From positions 1-64,000 of the forward strand of contig MNCI01009009.1 of the NCBI GenBank assembly GCA_015680685.1: a stretch of DNA of 64,000 nt. Reading direction: 5' to 3'. Origin of the DNA: Gnetum montanum (Eukaryota; Streptophyta; Gnetopsida; Gnetales; Gnetaceae). Below, in pieces: positions 33,900 to 47,367 of the stretch. The stretch's first letter is position 1. Every line of letters begins with the position of its first letter. The notes under the pieces are model-generated. The model made no database searches and had not been told where the DNA came from. It worked only from the letters and a program-made list of their open reading frames with translations. The translations under genes and the position numbers were made by a program.

Positions 33900-36084
33900 T
33901 GATTAACATTAATGGCCTTTGTAGCATATAGAAAATAAGCTAGTGTAACCTCTCATCTCTCTTTTAGCATAATGATGAACTACAAAATTTGTATAAACCT
34001 ATGATACAAAATATAGATTTTTCATGTCATACCGATTGTAACCAATAGTGGCCTCTTGTTGTCTCATGTGGCTTTATGCAATCTCTTGTAATTACATGTA
34101 TTCTTTCACTTGTTTCCTTGTTCTCTTAGAGTTATGCTCATAGGATGAAGCTTGAAGCCATCACAAAGGTGCAACTTATTGCAATAGTGGGTTATAATGT
34201 CACCTCAATGCATAAGATTCTATTAGCTTGTCCCATTATACCAATAGTACTTGTCTCACACCACTAACATTATCCCTACTAAGCCATAACCCCATAGCCA
34301 AACTACAATTCTTCTTATCATGTTAATAATGAATAAATATTCTTGAAACTCATGCATCATGACCATGTGACATCTCCTTTGACATGCTATGACATCAAGT
34401 TCATTGGATGTAACACATCTCATTCAATGAGAACAAAACCAAGTTTGACCTTGGCAATGAAACACAATGAAGGTTTCATCCCAAAAAAGAGAAAAAATGA
34501 GGAAGTAAATTGCCAAGAAAGCCAATAGGCCAATAAAGCCTAAAATTCAAATCAAAAACTCCAAACAAACAAACGGAGAAGCCTAGTGGTCAAAGAAACC
34601 CAAGAATAAAGTGTTGGTGCCTCTAACACATCATCAAGTAATCAATAGTTCAAGAACAAAGCATGAAGATCTTTTCAACTAGTTCACATGTCATCACCAT
34701 GCCATGACCATGATATCAACATTTAAAATTCATTATTAGCCAAAGTGACAATTTCTCATGAATCAATATAGCTTTTATCTCATCTTGAACTCATAACATT
34801 CCATTGTGAACTTATTTCATCACTATGAGCACTCCTTAACATGGTTTGATAGCTATAGAATCAATTGTGAAGAGAAAGCATTGGTAATGGACTTGTAGTG
34901 GTGCTTTGCATTCTTTTCTGATGTCTCTCAAGTTAACTCTTCAAGCATTATTAAAGGTAGACTAATAAAACACCTTAAAGAAATTGTACAGTTTGCATAA
35001 AAACCCTCAAAGCCAAAAATTTGCATTATAATTTCATGGGAATTTAAATGTAGAAATAATGACCTACTTTTCCATCAAAAACCTTGCCCCATAGCCAAAT
35101 TATTCCAAAGTTTCAGACAAACTTTCAATGTGTAAGATGGAATTTGTAGTTTATATGCTGAAAATTTCATTTATACTAATGTATGAAAGCCTAAAATGTA
35201 AATACGTTATCAAAATTTGGCAACAAAACCCAAAAACATTAATGGCATACATGTACAGTTTGGGCCATAAAAATAGCCCAAATGTGCTATCAAATTTGGC
35301 AAGAAATCCAAATATATTGTTGGTTTATATGCTAAAATTTTTTAGTGGTGAACATGCCAAATACGTTGGTATTTCATGTCCAAAAAGTTAACATATGTTT
35401 ATGTATCATACATTGCAAACTTTGGCCACCAAAAGCTTCCAAAAAGATGTAGAATATGTCATAAATTTGATACTAATCATGGAAAAATCAACCAGTAAGA
35501 AATCAGGACATGCATAACTTATTTAAATCAAAGTTTGCATCTTTTAAAAGACTTTTGAATCATTTTTGCTCGCAATTGAACTTGAGACCTTCCAAACAAA
35601 GTAAAAGCAAAAGTCCACAACTATTTTCCTACCTAGTGTAGATCATCCAAAGTAGAGAGAACCAATGGTAGATAAAGCTTTAAGAGCACATCGTGTAAGA
35701 TAGATTTATGTAAATTGGATTACAAAAGACACCCTACTATCTACATCAAGTTTTTAAAGACATTTTGGATTCTTAAGCTCTTAAAGCTCATGATCTATAC
35801 TCTCTTAACCATTATTTTAAATAAATTTTTAGAACATTTAATACGGAGTTTGCAGTTTCTTTGTTTGTCATCTTCTTTCAATCCTCTTTGTTCTCAAACT
35901 TTGGCACTCAAATTATCATCTTTTCACATTTTTTTAATACTACTAGTAGACTTCTAAGTCCTTCAACGATTTACAAGACCATTTGAGGTGCTTTAGATCC
36001 TTTTCTAAGGCACATGGATCTAGCATTAAATAGTTTCATATGGAAATTTTTGACCTTCTAGCACTGAATTTTTCCATCGCTACA
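33900..36084 (+). repeat. Tat-type LTR between the two pol copies
   Basis: Homologous throughout to 39642-41881. Candidate start is TG at 33900 after the purine stretch GGTGTGGAAGAA. Similarity to the other copy stops after ...TACA at 36084. It starts directly after pol copy 1 and ends directly before pol copy 2, so it is shared. Ends are inferred from the similarity break. Confidence 0.7.
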
Positions 36085-36094
36085 TGCAAGATTA

Positions 36095-39000
36095 GAACAT
36101 GGATACATGGACATAATTCAATCTATCCTTGAACCTAAATAGATCCTACGGTAATTTTAGAAGACCAATTAACCTCAATTACTTATATCTTGAACCTAGG
36201 AGCCTGTTGGACCACATATCTTAAATAGAGAAGTCCCTTGAAAGGCCTAAGTACATAGTCAAAACCCTTGGCCTTGAGGCCAATGATATCACTAAGGATT
36301 CTCTTATTGAAATCCCTATCACAACCCACAATGGTAAGGAGAAAATGCGAAAACTAAATTCCTCACTCGAACCCCAGATATCCCAAGGCATTACCAAGGT
36401 CCTTCAAGATAAATTTAAAGCCTTTGCTTGTTCATACAAGGATATGCCAAAATTTAACCCTATTTAGTATAGCATAATATCATATTTTAACCTAGTATCA
36501 AGCCTATTAAGCAAAAAGTTCATAAAATTAGACTTGATTTGGCCCTAGCAATTCATGATGAGATCAAGAAGCTTTACTGAGTAGGTTTCATCTAAGGTGT
36601 TGATTATGTTGATTGGGTATCTAACATAGTGGGAGTTCTTAAGAAAAATAGAAGCATTTGCATTTATACTGATTTTTGAGACCTCAACAAGGTAGTTATT
36701 AAACATTATTTCTGTTTGCCCAATATCAATCAACTCATTGATACCATGGCTAGACATGTCATGTTATTCTTCATGGATGGGTTCTTAGGATATAATCAAG
36801 TTTGAATCAACCTAGAGCATCAGTTGCATGTAACCTTCATGACCCTTTGGAGAACATTTTATTACACAATGATGTCATTCAATCTATAGAACATGGGCAT
36901 GATCTAACAATGATAAATGACTTAAATTTTTAGTGTTTACATGATAGGATTACTAAATGATTATGTTGATGATATAGCTGTCAATCCAAAATAGCCAATG
37001 ATCATGCACGTGACCTTGATTTAGTGCTTCCACATTGCATAAATTATGAGCTTAGACTTAATCCTAAGAAGTGTATCTTCAGTGTTCAGACTAATAAGAT
37101 GCTTGGTTTCATAGTGTCTGAGGTAGCGATGTATGTCAATCTTGATAAGGTTAAGGCCATAACCAACTTGGCAATACCTACTAACCTTAAGGAATTATGA
37201 GGCTTGCAAAGTAGATTGTATTTTATTTGTAGATTCATCTTAAGGCTCATAAATAAGATACAACCTATGCAAAACATGCTTAAAAAGGGAGTTCACTATG
37301 AGTGAACTACCTAGTGCCAAGAATCCTTTGATGACATTAAACAAGAGTTGACCTAACTACCCACCATGTACCCACCTCAAAAAGATAAATCTTTTTACAT
37401 CTACCTTGTATTCAATGATGGTCCATAGCCTCTCTTCTTTGTCAAAAATGATATGATGAAGTAGAGTTTCGCATATACTACCTAAGCCATGCATTGATTT
37501 TTTACGAAACTTGATACACTGAGGTCGAGAAGCACTATTTAGCATTAATCTTCTCCTTAAAAAAGTGGAGACACTACCTTTTTAAGAGCTAGATCAATGT
37601 AACATGAAAGGACAACGTGTTGAGAACCATAATGACCAACATTTATGAAAGTAGATATATAGCTAGGTGAAAGACCGTAACTACTGAATTTGACCTACAT
37701 TACATCTCTCAAGCTTAAACGAAGCATCAAAAGCTATAGTCATACAACTTACAACCTCCCTAGTTGAAGATAATGCAACCATAGACCCTAAGTTCTTTGA
37801 TAAGCATGTTAACATCATTAATGAGGTGCCCAAAGGATATAGGGCCATTATGAATTTTGATGAAGCTTCAACTACCCATGGATCTAGTATTGCTACTATC
37901 TGGACACTACCCTTTGGTGAAATCAAAATTTTTGCCTATTATTTCCAATTCAAATGTACCAATAATGTGAAAGAATACGAAGGATTAATCAAAGGGATGA
38001 TGATAGCTCATGACCTTAGAATCAAATGTTTAATGATAAAAGGTAATTCATAACTTATGGTTAACCAAGTAATTGAGGTCTATGCATGTAAAGCTAAAAA
38101 ATTACAATCTTATTGCGATCTAGTTAAATAACTCGTGCTGAAATTTACAAATGTTGGCATCCAACACATTTCTTAAACCAAAAACACCTTAGCTAATACC
38201 ATTGTGACCTTAGCCCTAAGTGTGATACTTGATGTGTTTAGCAAGTTTCCTTTATTAACTATGAATTCTACTCTTCTCATCATGTAGAATATCTAAGGCA
38301 TCTATATAACCATCATTGATAATGTTCCTTAACAAGAATGGTATGACAACATCAAGTTTTACCTAATGCATGATGAATCTCCATAGAACTAAACTACTTC
38401 TTACAAGGACGCTATACCTAAATAATCAAAACAATATGTCATTCTAGTTAATAACACATTATGACAAAGGTCCTATCATGGCATATTTTTGGTATGCTTG
38501 GGTAGAGTAGAAGCCCAAATGGTCCTTGAGCAAGTTCACGATGGTGTATATGAGCAACAACTAGGACCTAAAGCCATGGCCACAAATATTAGATACTTAG
38601 GATATTATTGGCCCTATATGGAAAGCGACTGCCTACAAAAGATTAAAGCTTATGACACTTGCCAATGGTACAACAACTTGATACATGTGCCACTAACTAA
38701 GTTACACACTAATTGGATTACATGGCCATTTCAACGATGGGGAATCGACATTATTAGATCTATAACACCTAAGTCTTCCGTAAGACATAGCTTCATCATC
38801 ACCACAATAGAATATTTTACAAAGTATTTTGAAGCTATCCCTATGAGAAAAATGGCATTTCAACAAGTCTGTAAATTTATACTAGGTAACATAGTTTTCC
38901 ATTTTGCCTTATCTTTAACGATGGTTATAGATAATGGACCATAATTTAGTAGCTACAAGATTCAAATCTATTATCAACAATTAAGCATTAAATATTCCTT

Positions 39001-39580
39001 TTCATCACTGTACTACCCACAACGAAATGGACAAGCTAAAGCTAGCAACAAAGTTATCATAAACCTACTTAAAAAGATGCTAAACTATAGTAAATGAAAG
39101 TGGCACAAACAACTACTACATGCACTTTGCACCTATAGAAAAACCTTTAGAACCACAACTAGTTCCATCTCGTATAGCCTTGTTTATGGATCTAAAGCTC
39201 TTTTTCCTCTTGAGTTGCAAATTCCATCCTTAAGGGTAGTTGTATCTAACTTCATCAATGATGAACAGAATAACAAGCTACATATCATTAACCTTAATTC
39301 AATGGAGGAGCAGTGAATACAAATGATAGCCAACATCAAAAAATACCAAAAGAGACAAAACAAACAAAATCATTATGACCTGAATAGGTAAAAAGTTAAG
39401 GAAGGAGATCTTGTCCTTAATGCTACTTGCAAACATGTGGACAAGTTCTCAACTAATTGGAAACAACCTTTCTTTGTCACCAAAGCTTATGGTAATGGAG
39501 CATTCAAACTAGTAGGTGTGAATGGAAATGAGTTGGCCAATCTAGTTAACCATTTCTATCTTAAGCCTTATTATATATAA
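36095..39580 (+). pseudogene. Tat-type pol copy 2 (RT, RNase H, second RNase H, integrase)
   Basis: The order is complete from the pre-RT linker, but gag and protease are absent. RT shows MDGFLGYNQV (near 36773) and the catalytic YVDD at 36962-36973. The second RNase H, typical of the Tat lineage, shows FKCTNNVKEYEGLIKGMMIA near 37950-38005. Integrase has YYWPYMESDCLQKIK, TWPFQRWGIDII, SFIITTIEYFTKYFEAIP, VIDNGP, and YYPQ-NGQAKASNK. Of the D-D-E triad the first reads Glu and the third Lys; only the middle Asp is kept. Many stops and frameshifts. It ends VNHFYLKPYYI with TAA at 39578. Confidence 0.85.
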
Positions 39581-39641
39581 CACTAATTCATTTGCTTATG
39601 TCCTTTTTTGCATTTATTTATAGGTTTAAATGGAGAACCAA

Positions 39642-41881
39642 TGTTGATAACCATTATAGCCTATAGCAAGAAAGCCTAAGTAAGCTCTTATTTCCTTTTT
39701 GCATCTCAAAGCACTACAAAATTTATATAAATCTATGAAACAAAGTATATATTTCTCATGCTACAATGAATGGTGGCTTGTATTCTACTTCTTATCTCAT
39801 GTGGCCTTCTGAAATCTATTGTAATCACATGTGCCTTTTAACTTATTTCTTTTCCTCTTACAGTTGTGCTTGCAGAATGAACCTAAAGCCATCGCAAAGG
39901 TGTGTTTCATTGCAATAGTGAGTCACCATGTGATCTCAATACACAAGATTTAGCTTGCTTGTCTAACTATACTAACAGTGCTTAACCTACATCAATTTCA
40001 TTACCCCTCTAGAGCCATGCCCCCATAACCAAACTGTAACCTCCCTTACCTTAATAACAACAAGAACCAATGTTTTCAACTCATGCATCATGGCCATGTG
40101 ATATCTTCTTCGACATGCTTTGCCATCAAATTATTTGAATGTAACACATCTCATTCAATAAGAAAATAAAACAAAATTCATCCTTGACAATGAAATCCAA
40201 TGAAGGTTTTACTCCAAAAAATGGAAAAGAAAATAGCCAAGGTAGCTAAGAAGCCAATGAAACCTAAGGTGAAATGAATGGCTCCAAAAAAATAAAGGGA
40301 GAAGCTAAGTGGTCAAAGAATCCCACAGATGGAGTGCTAGTTTCTCTAACACATTATCAAGTAACCAATAATTCAAGCACAAAGCATGAAGATCTTTTTA
40401 GCTAGTACACATGTCACTACTAGACCATAACCATGATGTAAACATTTAGAAGTCCTTGTTAGCCTATGTGATTATTCCTTGATAACCAATGTAGCCTTTA
40501 CCTCATCTCAGATTCATAACATGCCATTGTGACCTTATTTCATCATCGCAAGCATTCCTTGGCATGATTTGACAACTACTAAATCGAGTGTGGAGAGGGT
40601 GTATCAGTGATGAACCTGTAGCAGTGTTTTGCATTCTTTGTTGATGCCTCCCAAGTTAATCTTCCAAACATTAAAGAAGAGGGGCCAATGAAATACCTTT
40701 AAGAAAACTCATGTGATAGTCTTTGTAGCCAAAATTAATATTGTAATTTTTTTGGAATTTAAAGGAAAAAATGATTATCTTATTTTTCATCACAAATCCT
40801 ACCCTATGATCCTATTCTAGCAATGTTTTGATAGTGTTTGATGTGTAAAAGTGTAACTTATAGCCCAAATGTTGTAATTTTCACTTGTGCTAGCATGTGA
40901 AGTTCAAAATACTAGACACATTGCCAAATTTGGTTACCAAGGACAAAAACGTTGGTGGTTTACAAGCTGCAAATTTTGTCCATGAAGATAGCTCAAAATG
41001 TTATCAAATTTGGCAGAAAAAGTCTCACACAATGGCAGCCCATGTGTAGCAAATTTGAACTCTGAAAATTGCCCAAATATGTTTCCAACTATGGCAAGAA
41101 AGACTTCACACATTGGTGATACACACACTATAATTTTGGATTATGAAAAGTTCTTCACACATTGTTATTTTAAGCCTAAAAATTCAAAAGTGTTGGTGCA
41201 TCATATGCTGCAACTTTTGGCTACCAAAAGCTTTTGAAATGTTGTACAATGTGTCAAAAATTTGGCAACAAACATGGTATAATCAACCAATAAGAAATCA
41301 AAACATTCATGGCCTATTAAAACCAAAGTTTACATTGTTTTGAGGACTTCTGGATCATTTTTCTTTTAGCCAAACCTGAGACTCTCAAAGTAGAGCAAAA
41401 TCTTAGCATTCATAGCCTTCATCGCCAGTGCCAATCACCAAAGCAATAGAACCTATACCAATAATCAACCTAGTGTAGATTGGTTTAGGAGACTAGTGTA
41501 GAATACATCCTACCTCTTGCACCAAGTTGTGAAGATATTTCATATTCATGGGCTAAAACAACCTCAATCTATATAATCTAAAACCTATTTCAACTATTTT
41601 TCATACTATTTATTATAAAGTTTGCAATTTTTTTTGTTTAGCAAGATCATTTTGCTTGTGTTTATCTCAGTGTTAGTGTTGGATTTTACTATGTGTTTGC
41701 AGTTTTATGCTCATATTCTTTCATTTTTTTAATACTTGATAACAGATCCATCAAGTCCTTAAGTGATCAACAAGACCATTTGAGATGCTTTGGAACCTTT
41801 TTGAATTCCATGGATCCGAAGTTAAACTGGTTTACTCTTGAATTTTTAATTCTTCCAACACCAAATTTTTCAGTCATTACA
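39642..41881 (+). repeat. 3' LTR of the Tat-type tandem
   Basis: 2,240 bp. Candidate start TGTTGATAACC follows the purine-rich AAATGGAGAACCAA, and it ends CAGTCATTACA. To its right begins readable Tekay-type RNase H, so this end is an insertion border. Confidence 0.72.
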
Positions 41882-42778
41882 ATAGATATGATGGATAGAA
41901 TTACTAGTAAATTTTGATTTCACAATGCAGTATCATCCTAGTAAAGGAAACAATCTAGCATATGCACTAAGTAGGATAGCTAAAAAACTTTATAATCTTA
42001 CTCTTATTCCTTAGTTTTAAAAATGATATAGCTTCTTAATAGACTTTAGATTCATGGTGTTAAGAGAAGATTATATATTGTTTTCCAATAGACTTAACAT
42101 TGTCAATTAATAGTTTATGTTTGTTGACATTTAAGAATAGGGTATTTGTCTTAGCTATAGTTAGATACAAGCTACTTGATGAGGCACACTTAAGCAAGTA
42201 TCGAATCCATTCAAGTAATGATAAGATATATCATTACATTTAGAGATAATATTGAAGGCCTAGTCTAAAGAAGGATATGGATGAATATGTGTTCAAATGT
42301 TTTGTCTATAAACAAATCAAAGTAGAACATTAAAATCCTAGTGGTTTTCTTCATCCACATACCATTCCAATGTAAAAATTGGAAATCATTAGCATGGATT
42401 TTATTATATAGTTACCTCATATTAGAAGTGAGAAATATTTCATCCTTGTGATCATAGACTTTTTGATCAAATATTTCTAGTTTTAGGAATGAAAAAAAAT
42501 ACTAACATAGAAGAGATTGCACATTTATTCCTATCATAGATTTCCAAATTTCTTAAAGTTCCAAACAAGACTATATCAAAAATAGACCCTAAATTTACTT
42601 CTAGATTTTAGCAATCCTTTTAGAATTGTTTGGACTTTATGCTGAATCTTAGCTCAGTGTATTATCCTCAAATAAAAGGTTAGATAGGGAGAACAAATCA
42701 GATTTTAGGTTATCTACTTTGATCTTTTGCTTTTGATTACAAAGCCATTTGGAACAAAGTTCTTTCATTGAGAGAGTT
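41882..42778 (+). pseudogene. Tekay/Del-type pol remnant: RNase H end and integrase, 5' part
   Basis: Reads RWIELLVNFDFTMQYHPSKG, then NNLAYALSR, the end of a chromovirus RNase H (usual DFEIQYHPGKANVVADALSR). Integrase follows: the zinc-finger area (KYRIHSS, KKDMDEYVFKC), SMDFII, FILVIIDFLIKY, then IDPKFTSRF, LSSVYYPQIKG and RTNQILGYLL. Numerous stops. The reading stops in LSLRE at the C2 insertion and resumes at 48519. The 5' half of the element (gag, protease, RT) is not in the window. Confidence 0.8.
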
Positions 42779-43945
42779 TCTTGACCTTTTGGTATGCCAA
42801 AACCTTAAGGAAAATGGAGAACAAAGAAATTTTATTGTGGATAATGTGCTTCTAGGTCATGAATAAGAACTATACATCATGAATAAGGACTCAAGGAAAT
42901 GAAATCTATAACAAGTTGTTAAAATGGAGACTTCATAGGCAAGATGAGAGCATGGCCACATACGGATGAAAACAAAGACTACAAACCAAATGAAGATGCT
43001 CCCAAGGATTGGAAAGAAGCCAAATCAACAAGAGAATGTATTAGAAACTAGAGCTCAATAGTTGAGGAGACATCTCTAAGAAAAAATAGATGTCTTAGCT
43101 AAGAAGAATTAATTCATAGAAAGATGTCTTCAAGAAATAGGAGACATCCCCATTGCAAAGTAGACATCTCCCTAGAGATATCTCCTAAGAGATGATCCAT
43201 TCTTGAAGGAGATGTCTCTTCAAAATTAAGGTAGATCTTAGGTAGATGTCCCAACTTTGAAGGAGACACCTACACTAGCCATTGGATAAATGTTGCATGA
43301 ATTCTAAGGCATTTTTAGAAACTTAAAAGTTATAAGAAGACATCAAATTATTGGGAATTATGCAAGTGTTATCAACATCAAAGCAATAATTTTCATATCT
43401 ATGCTCTTGTACTCTTATCCTTCATTGTCACATCATTTGCTTAATTGTATGTTAATTATATGTTGAATTAAACTTCAATGAAAAGGACTTATAATTGTAG
43501 TTACATTCTTTCCTTGTATCTTTTCTTTTTCTTATTTCCCTGAGGGGTTGATGTGCTTCTTGCGAGAAGGCATCCATATTGAGCATATCAAGATCCTACA
43601 AAATTGAGTGATTTTGCAGCACCAAAATACTTAGGAGTGGAGCTTAATTTTGTAAAGGTTATGGGATTCTTGAAACTAGATTTTGAGCTTGTTGAGACCA
43701 TGCCAAGTTAAGAGATTTTGTAATGACAAATTTCTCTATGGTGGATCTCAAATCTTGTAAAGGTTTTGGTGTCCTCTAAATCACATTTTGAAAGAAACAA
43801 AGTCCAAAGGTGTGTAAGGAATCCACCCTCTAATTGTTAACTACCCAAGTTAGGGAACCATGCACTTTTTGGTTTTTTTTACGTGACCAGTTTAAGTTAA
43901 AATTAGGAAACTTATTTAACCCCCAATTTAAGTTCTTGATCCTCA
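42779..43945 (+). repeat. 5' LTR of C2
   Basis: 1,167 bp, TCTTGACCTTTTGG...GATCCTCA; the first G has changed to C relative to the 3' LTR. Carries AGATGTCT-type repeats. Confidence 0.92.
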
Positions 43946-43947
43946 AG

Positions 43948-43960
43948 TGATATCAGAGCC
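43948..43960 (+). other. Primer-binding site of C2, initiator tRNA-Met
   Basis: TGATATCAGAGCC, one G-to-A change from TGGTATCAGAGCC, two bases after the LTR. Confidence 0.88.
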
Positions 43961-44000
43961 TGATACTCTTCCACTCAACATCAACCTTCAAGAGTGAAGT

Positions 44001-45720
44001 ATGGAGGGGACATCCTAAAAAAATCCACCAATGTTCGATGGATTTGATTTTGCCTATTGGAAGGTGAGGATGTAAGGCTTCTTCAAGTCAATGGATTTTG
44101 AGATTTGGGAGCCCATCCTCAAAGGTTACATACCACCAATCAACGATGCAACAAAGGTCATGAAACCATGAAACAAGTGGACATTAGAAGAATGAGATAA
44201 GTTTAAGTACAATTCCAAAGCAAAAAATTTCTTATATTGTGCATTAAAAAAATATGAATTCAATATTATAGCTAGTTGTAGAATTGCTAAGGAAATTTGG
44301 AAAACCTTAGAAGATAACTATGAAGGCACATCCATAGTTAATTAATCAAAATTTTGTTCTTACAAAGTGAATATGACAAACTTAAAATGAAAGAAGGTGA
44401 ATAGATAAAAGACTATTTATCTAGGGCTAATGATCTAGTTGTACTAATTAGAGGTGGCAAGGACTTGTCTGAAAGTAATGTGCTAATAAAAATGATTCGA
44501 ACACTCCAACTAGAATTTAGACCTAAGGTTACAGCAATGGAAGAGATTAGAGATTTTTTAGTTCTAAAATTTGAAGAGCTTCAAAGTGCTCTTATTGCTT
44601 ATCAAATGAACCTCTTAAGCGAAGGGGCAATAAAAGAAAAGCACATAGACTTAAAATCAACATCCAAGGGAAAGGAACCTACTAAGCAAGATGTGAGCAG
44701 TGAAGAGGAAATAGCTCTTCTTTCAAGAAGAGTCCATCAGCTTCCTGCAAGAAAAGGAATAAGTCTCAATTAATTAGGCCCTAATCAATCTAAATCTAAG
44801 AGGTAAGGAGAAAGGTAAAAAATTTTCAAATTCTAATTTTGATGCTTTTTTAATAGAATGTTGGATATGTGGAAGAAGAGGTCATGTGGCCTCAGAATGC
44901 CCTAGCAATGGCAAGTTGCAACCAAAAGAGAGGACTAATGTGAATATGAAAAAAACTAACTTCTACACTAGCTGGGATAATGGTGAGCAAAGTGAAGAAG
45001 AACTAGATAACTCCACAAAAGATTCTCAGCTTATTTACATGGCACTTATAAATGAAAATTCACTACAAATTTCTACTAAACCAAGAAGTAAGTATGAAAA
45101 AAGGTATAGTGAATTAAGAGAAGAAATTCTTATCCTAAAATATCTACTTAATAAGGTAAAGAAAAATAGGAGTATAAATTTTTCTAAAAATTATACATTA
45201 TCTCCAAATTAAAAGGAGAAATCTCAGACACAAAGGCTAGGATTCAACTACTTACCTCTTTAGATGAAGAAAAATGCAGAGATTTTTAACAAAAAGAGGT
45301 CCATGAAAATCAGCCTAGGAGTGAAGATTTGGAAGAAATCCACAAGAGGATAGAAGCTCCAACTAAAATGTAATAAAGTTTGATAACCCTATACTTAAGG
45401 AGAACACTTCATTTGTTTGTAAAAATTGTGAAATTAAACTAGATTTTGGTTATCCTCATGTTGGTCAAAATAGCATTGATCCTTGGTCTTTCCAAAAGGT
45501 TCCTAGTAAGGGTATTTTTCATGTAGTAGCAACCTAAAATAAAAATGAGGTGAAATTAGGAAAAATCCTCAAAATAATGAATGACATAGAAGATGATCAT
45601 AAATTCTCTTATCATGAAGAACATGAATAAGTAGGGTCACCATACAAAAGAATTGATGAAATAAAATTAAAGGGCAAGAAGGTACTCCATGATAGAGGGC
45701 CTCATCTCAAACTTCATTAG
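44001..45720 (+). pseudogene. Copia-type Gag of C2 with C-terminal extension
   Basis: ATG at 44001. The UBN2-type N-terminus (FAYWKVRM, KNFLYCALKKYEFN, KEIWKTLEDNYEGTSIV) is broken by stops and a frameshift near 44340-44465. From 44465 a clean run gives EFRPKVTAMEEIRDFLVLKF and IAYQMNLLSEGAIKEKH. An intact knuckle CWICGRRGHVASEC (C-x2-C-x4-H-x4-C, near 44859-44900) follows, with an acidic segment SEEELDNSTKDS. The extension shares blocks with C1, including FVCKNCE, YPHVGQNSIDPWSFQKVPS and VLHDRGPHLKLH before TAG at 45718. Gag would coat and package element RNA; the extension has no function I recognise. Confidence 0.85.
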
Positions 45721-47367
45721 TCATTTTCATCTCAAATGCAAGCAAGATAAGTCATGGTAATTTTCTATTTCCTTACTTTCTAGTTAAAATTTTGGTTTGT
45801 CCTTGAATAGTTTCTAAATTTCCTTTGTGAGACATATATCTCTATCCATAGGGAAGAAGATCAAAATACTATGGCTATTTCCCATGCTTAAGATTTTTAG
45901 CTACATATATGTCATTAAAAATGCTTATTCTTATAAAAAATAGAATTTGAAAATCAAGAATGGAATAGCATCCATGTTTATCATAAGATGTCACTAATTT
46001 AATAATATTGGACTATGTTCTATAGGAAATTTTTGTTGATTAATCAAGAGGAAATAGATATTTGTTCTAATTTTTATCCAAGATTTTGTTTAAGTCATTA
46101 AACTACACAACTTCCTTTTAAAGCTAGGTGATAAAGAAATTAACTTCAAAAAGAAAATAAGCACATACATAGGAGGAGCTTGGACCTCATGAATTATTAT
46201 GAAGCATCCATAAATGAAAGTATATGAAATTTTTTTAAGGCACATGAAAGGTATACTCATCTACTACTAGAGAAAAATATCTTTGGTTCAATGTTTAAAA
46301 TTTTTACTACCTTAGAGTGATCATCAATTACTCTATGAACATTAGTTTCCAAAAATTTTATCATGAAAAGTGATCTTCTTTTAAGCCTTTCTTAAAAGCT
46401 GGATATATATGCCATGAAATTACTAAGCCCTTGCTGACATCTCAAAGAGAGTAGAATAAGGAATGATTATAAAATCATGTGATAATTATTTATCTATTTC
46501 TAATGGCTTATTTAGACAACTTACATGTCCATACATGCTCAAACTTTAATCAGCCTTTGGTCTTAAATTCTCTTGGACATAAATTAAAAGGCTTGGCTTA
46601 GTTATGGGTCATTAATAAGAGGTGAGCTCTTAAATGGAATTTGGTTTGTTCACCCTATGAAACATGTTACAAAATTTGCTCTACTTAACTAATTTTATAT
46701 CTCTATGATTGTACTTCACACTATGAATATATCTTCTTAGATTTCTTAGGCCTTATATTGCTAATATGAACTACATCATCAAGTCTCACATTTTTATTAT
46801 AGCCTCTTATGACATTTTAAAAATGAATGAATAATATACCTTAAATTTCTTCAAACTATGGAGATCTTAGAAATTGCTTTATCTCTTGACCTAAATACTG
46901 ATCTATAAATTCCTTATTTGTTAGGTATGTATGTACTTGTTCTTATAAAATTTCATGTCTAAACTCTTATACAATACTCCTTGGATGAAAATTGTGCCTT
47001 CTTTTAGCCTATCTTGTTGCTAGGCTCTACCCGTTTTCAATGATGTCCAAAAAGAGGAAGAATTTGGTATCATTTTTGATTAATTATTTAATATTGAGAT
47101 GTGGTCATACTGAGAATTAGATGTATAGATCAAATTGATTATGAGAATCAAATATATAGATGAAACTGATTATGCTATTCATGACATCATTTATGATTAT
47201 GATGATAGTGATGTGATGATGTAAAATGACTTATAGTGCACTACTGGAATCTGGTGGATATATTTAGACTAGTTTCATGAGCAATATTGCAATTATATGT
47301 CTTAATGATTTTTGAAAACTACTAACCCATTTTCTTAGATTTTGGATATCACCAAAAAGGATGAGAT
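45721..47367 (+). other. Non-coding 3' internal region of C2
   Basis: AT-rich, no ORF, homologous to the ends of the equivalent C1 region. The polypurine tract ACCAAAAAGGATGAGAT (47351-47367) precedes the LTR. Confidence 0.65.

Noticed and set aside
35128-35391. ORF of 87 codons
   Set aside because: It lies inside the Tat LTR and is not open in the other LTR copy.
41693-41917. ORF of 74 codons
   Set aside because: It crosses the LTR end at 41881 into Tekay sequence, so it is accidental.
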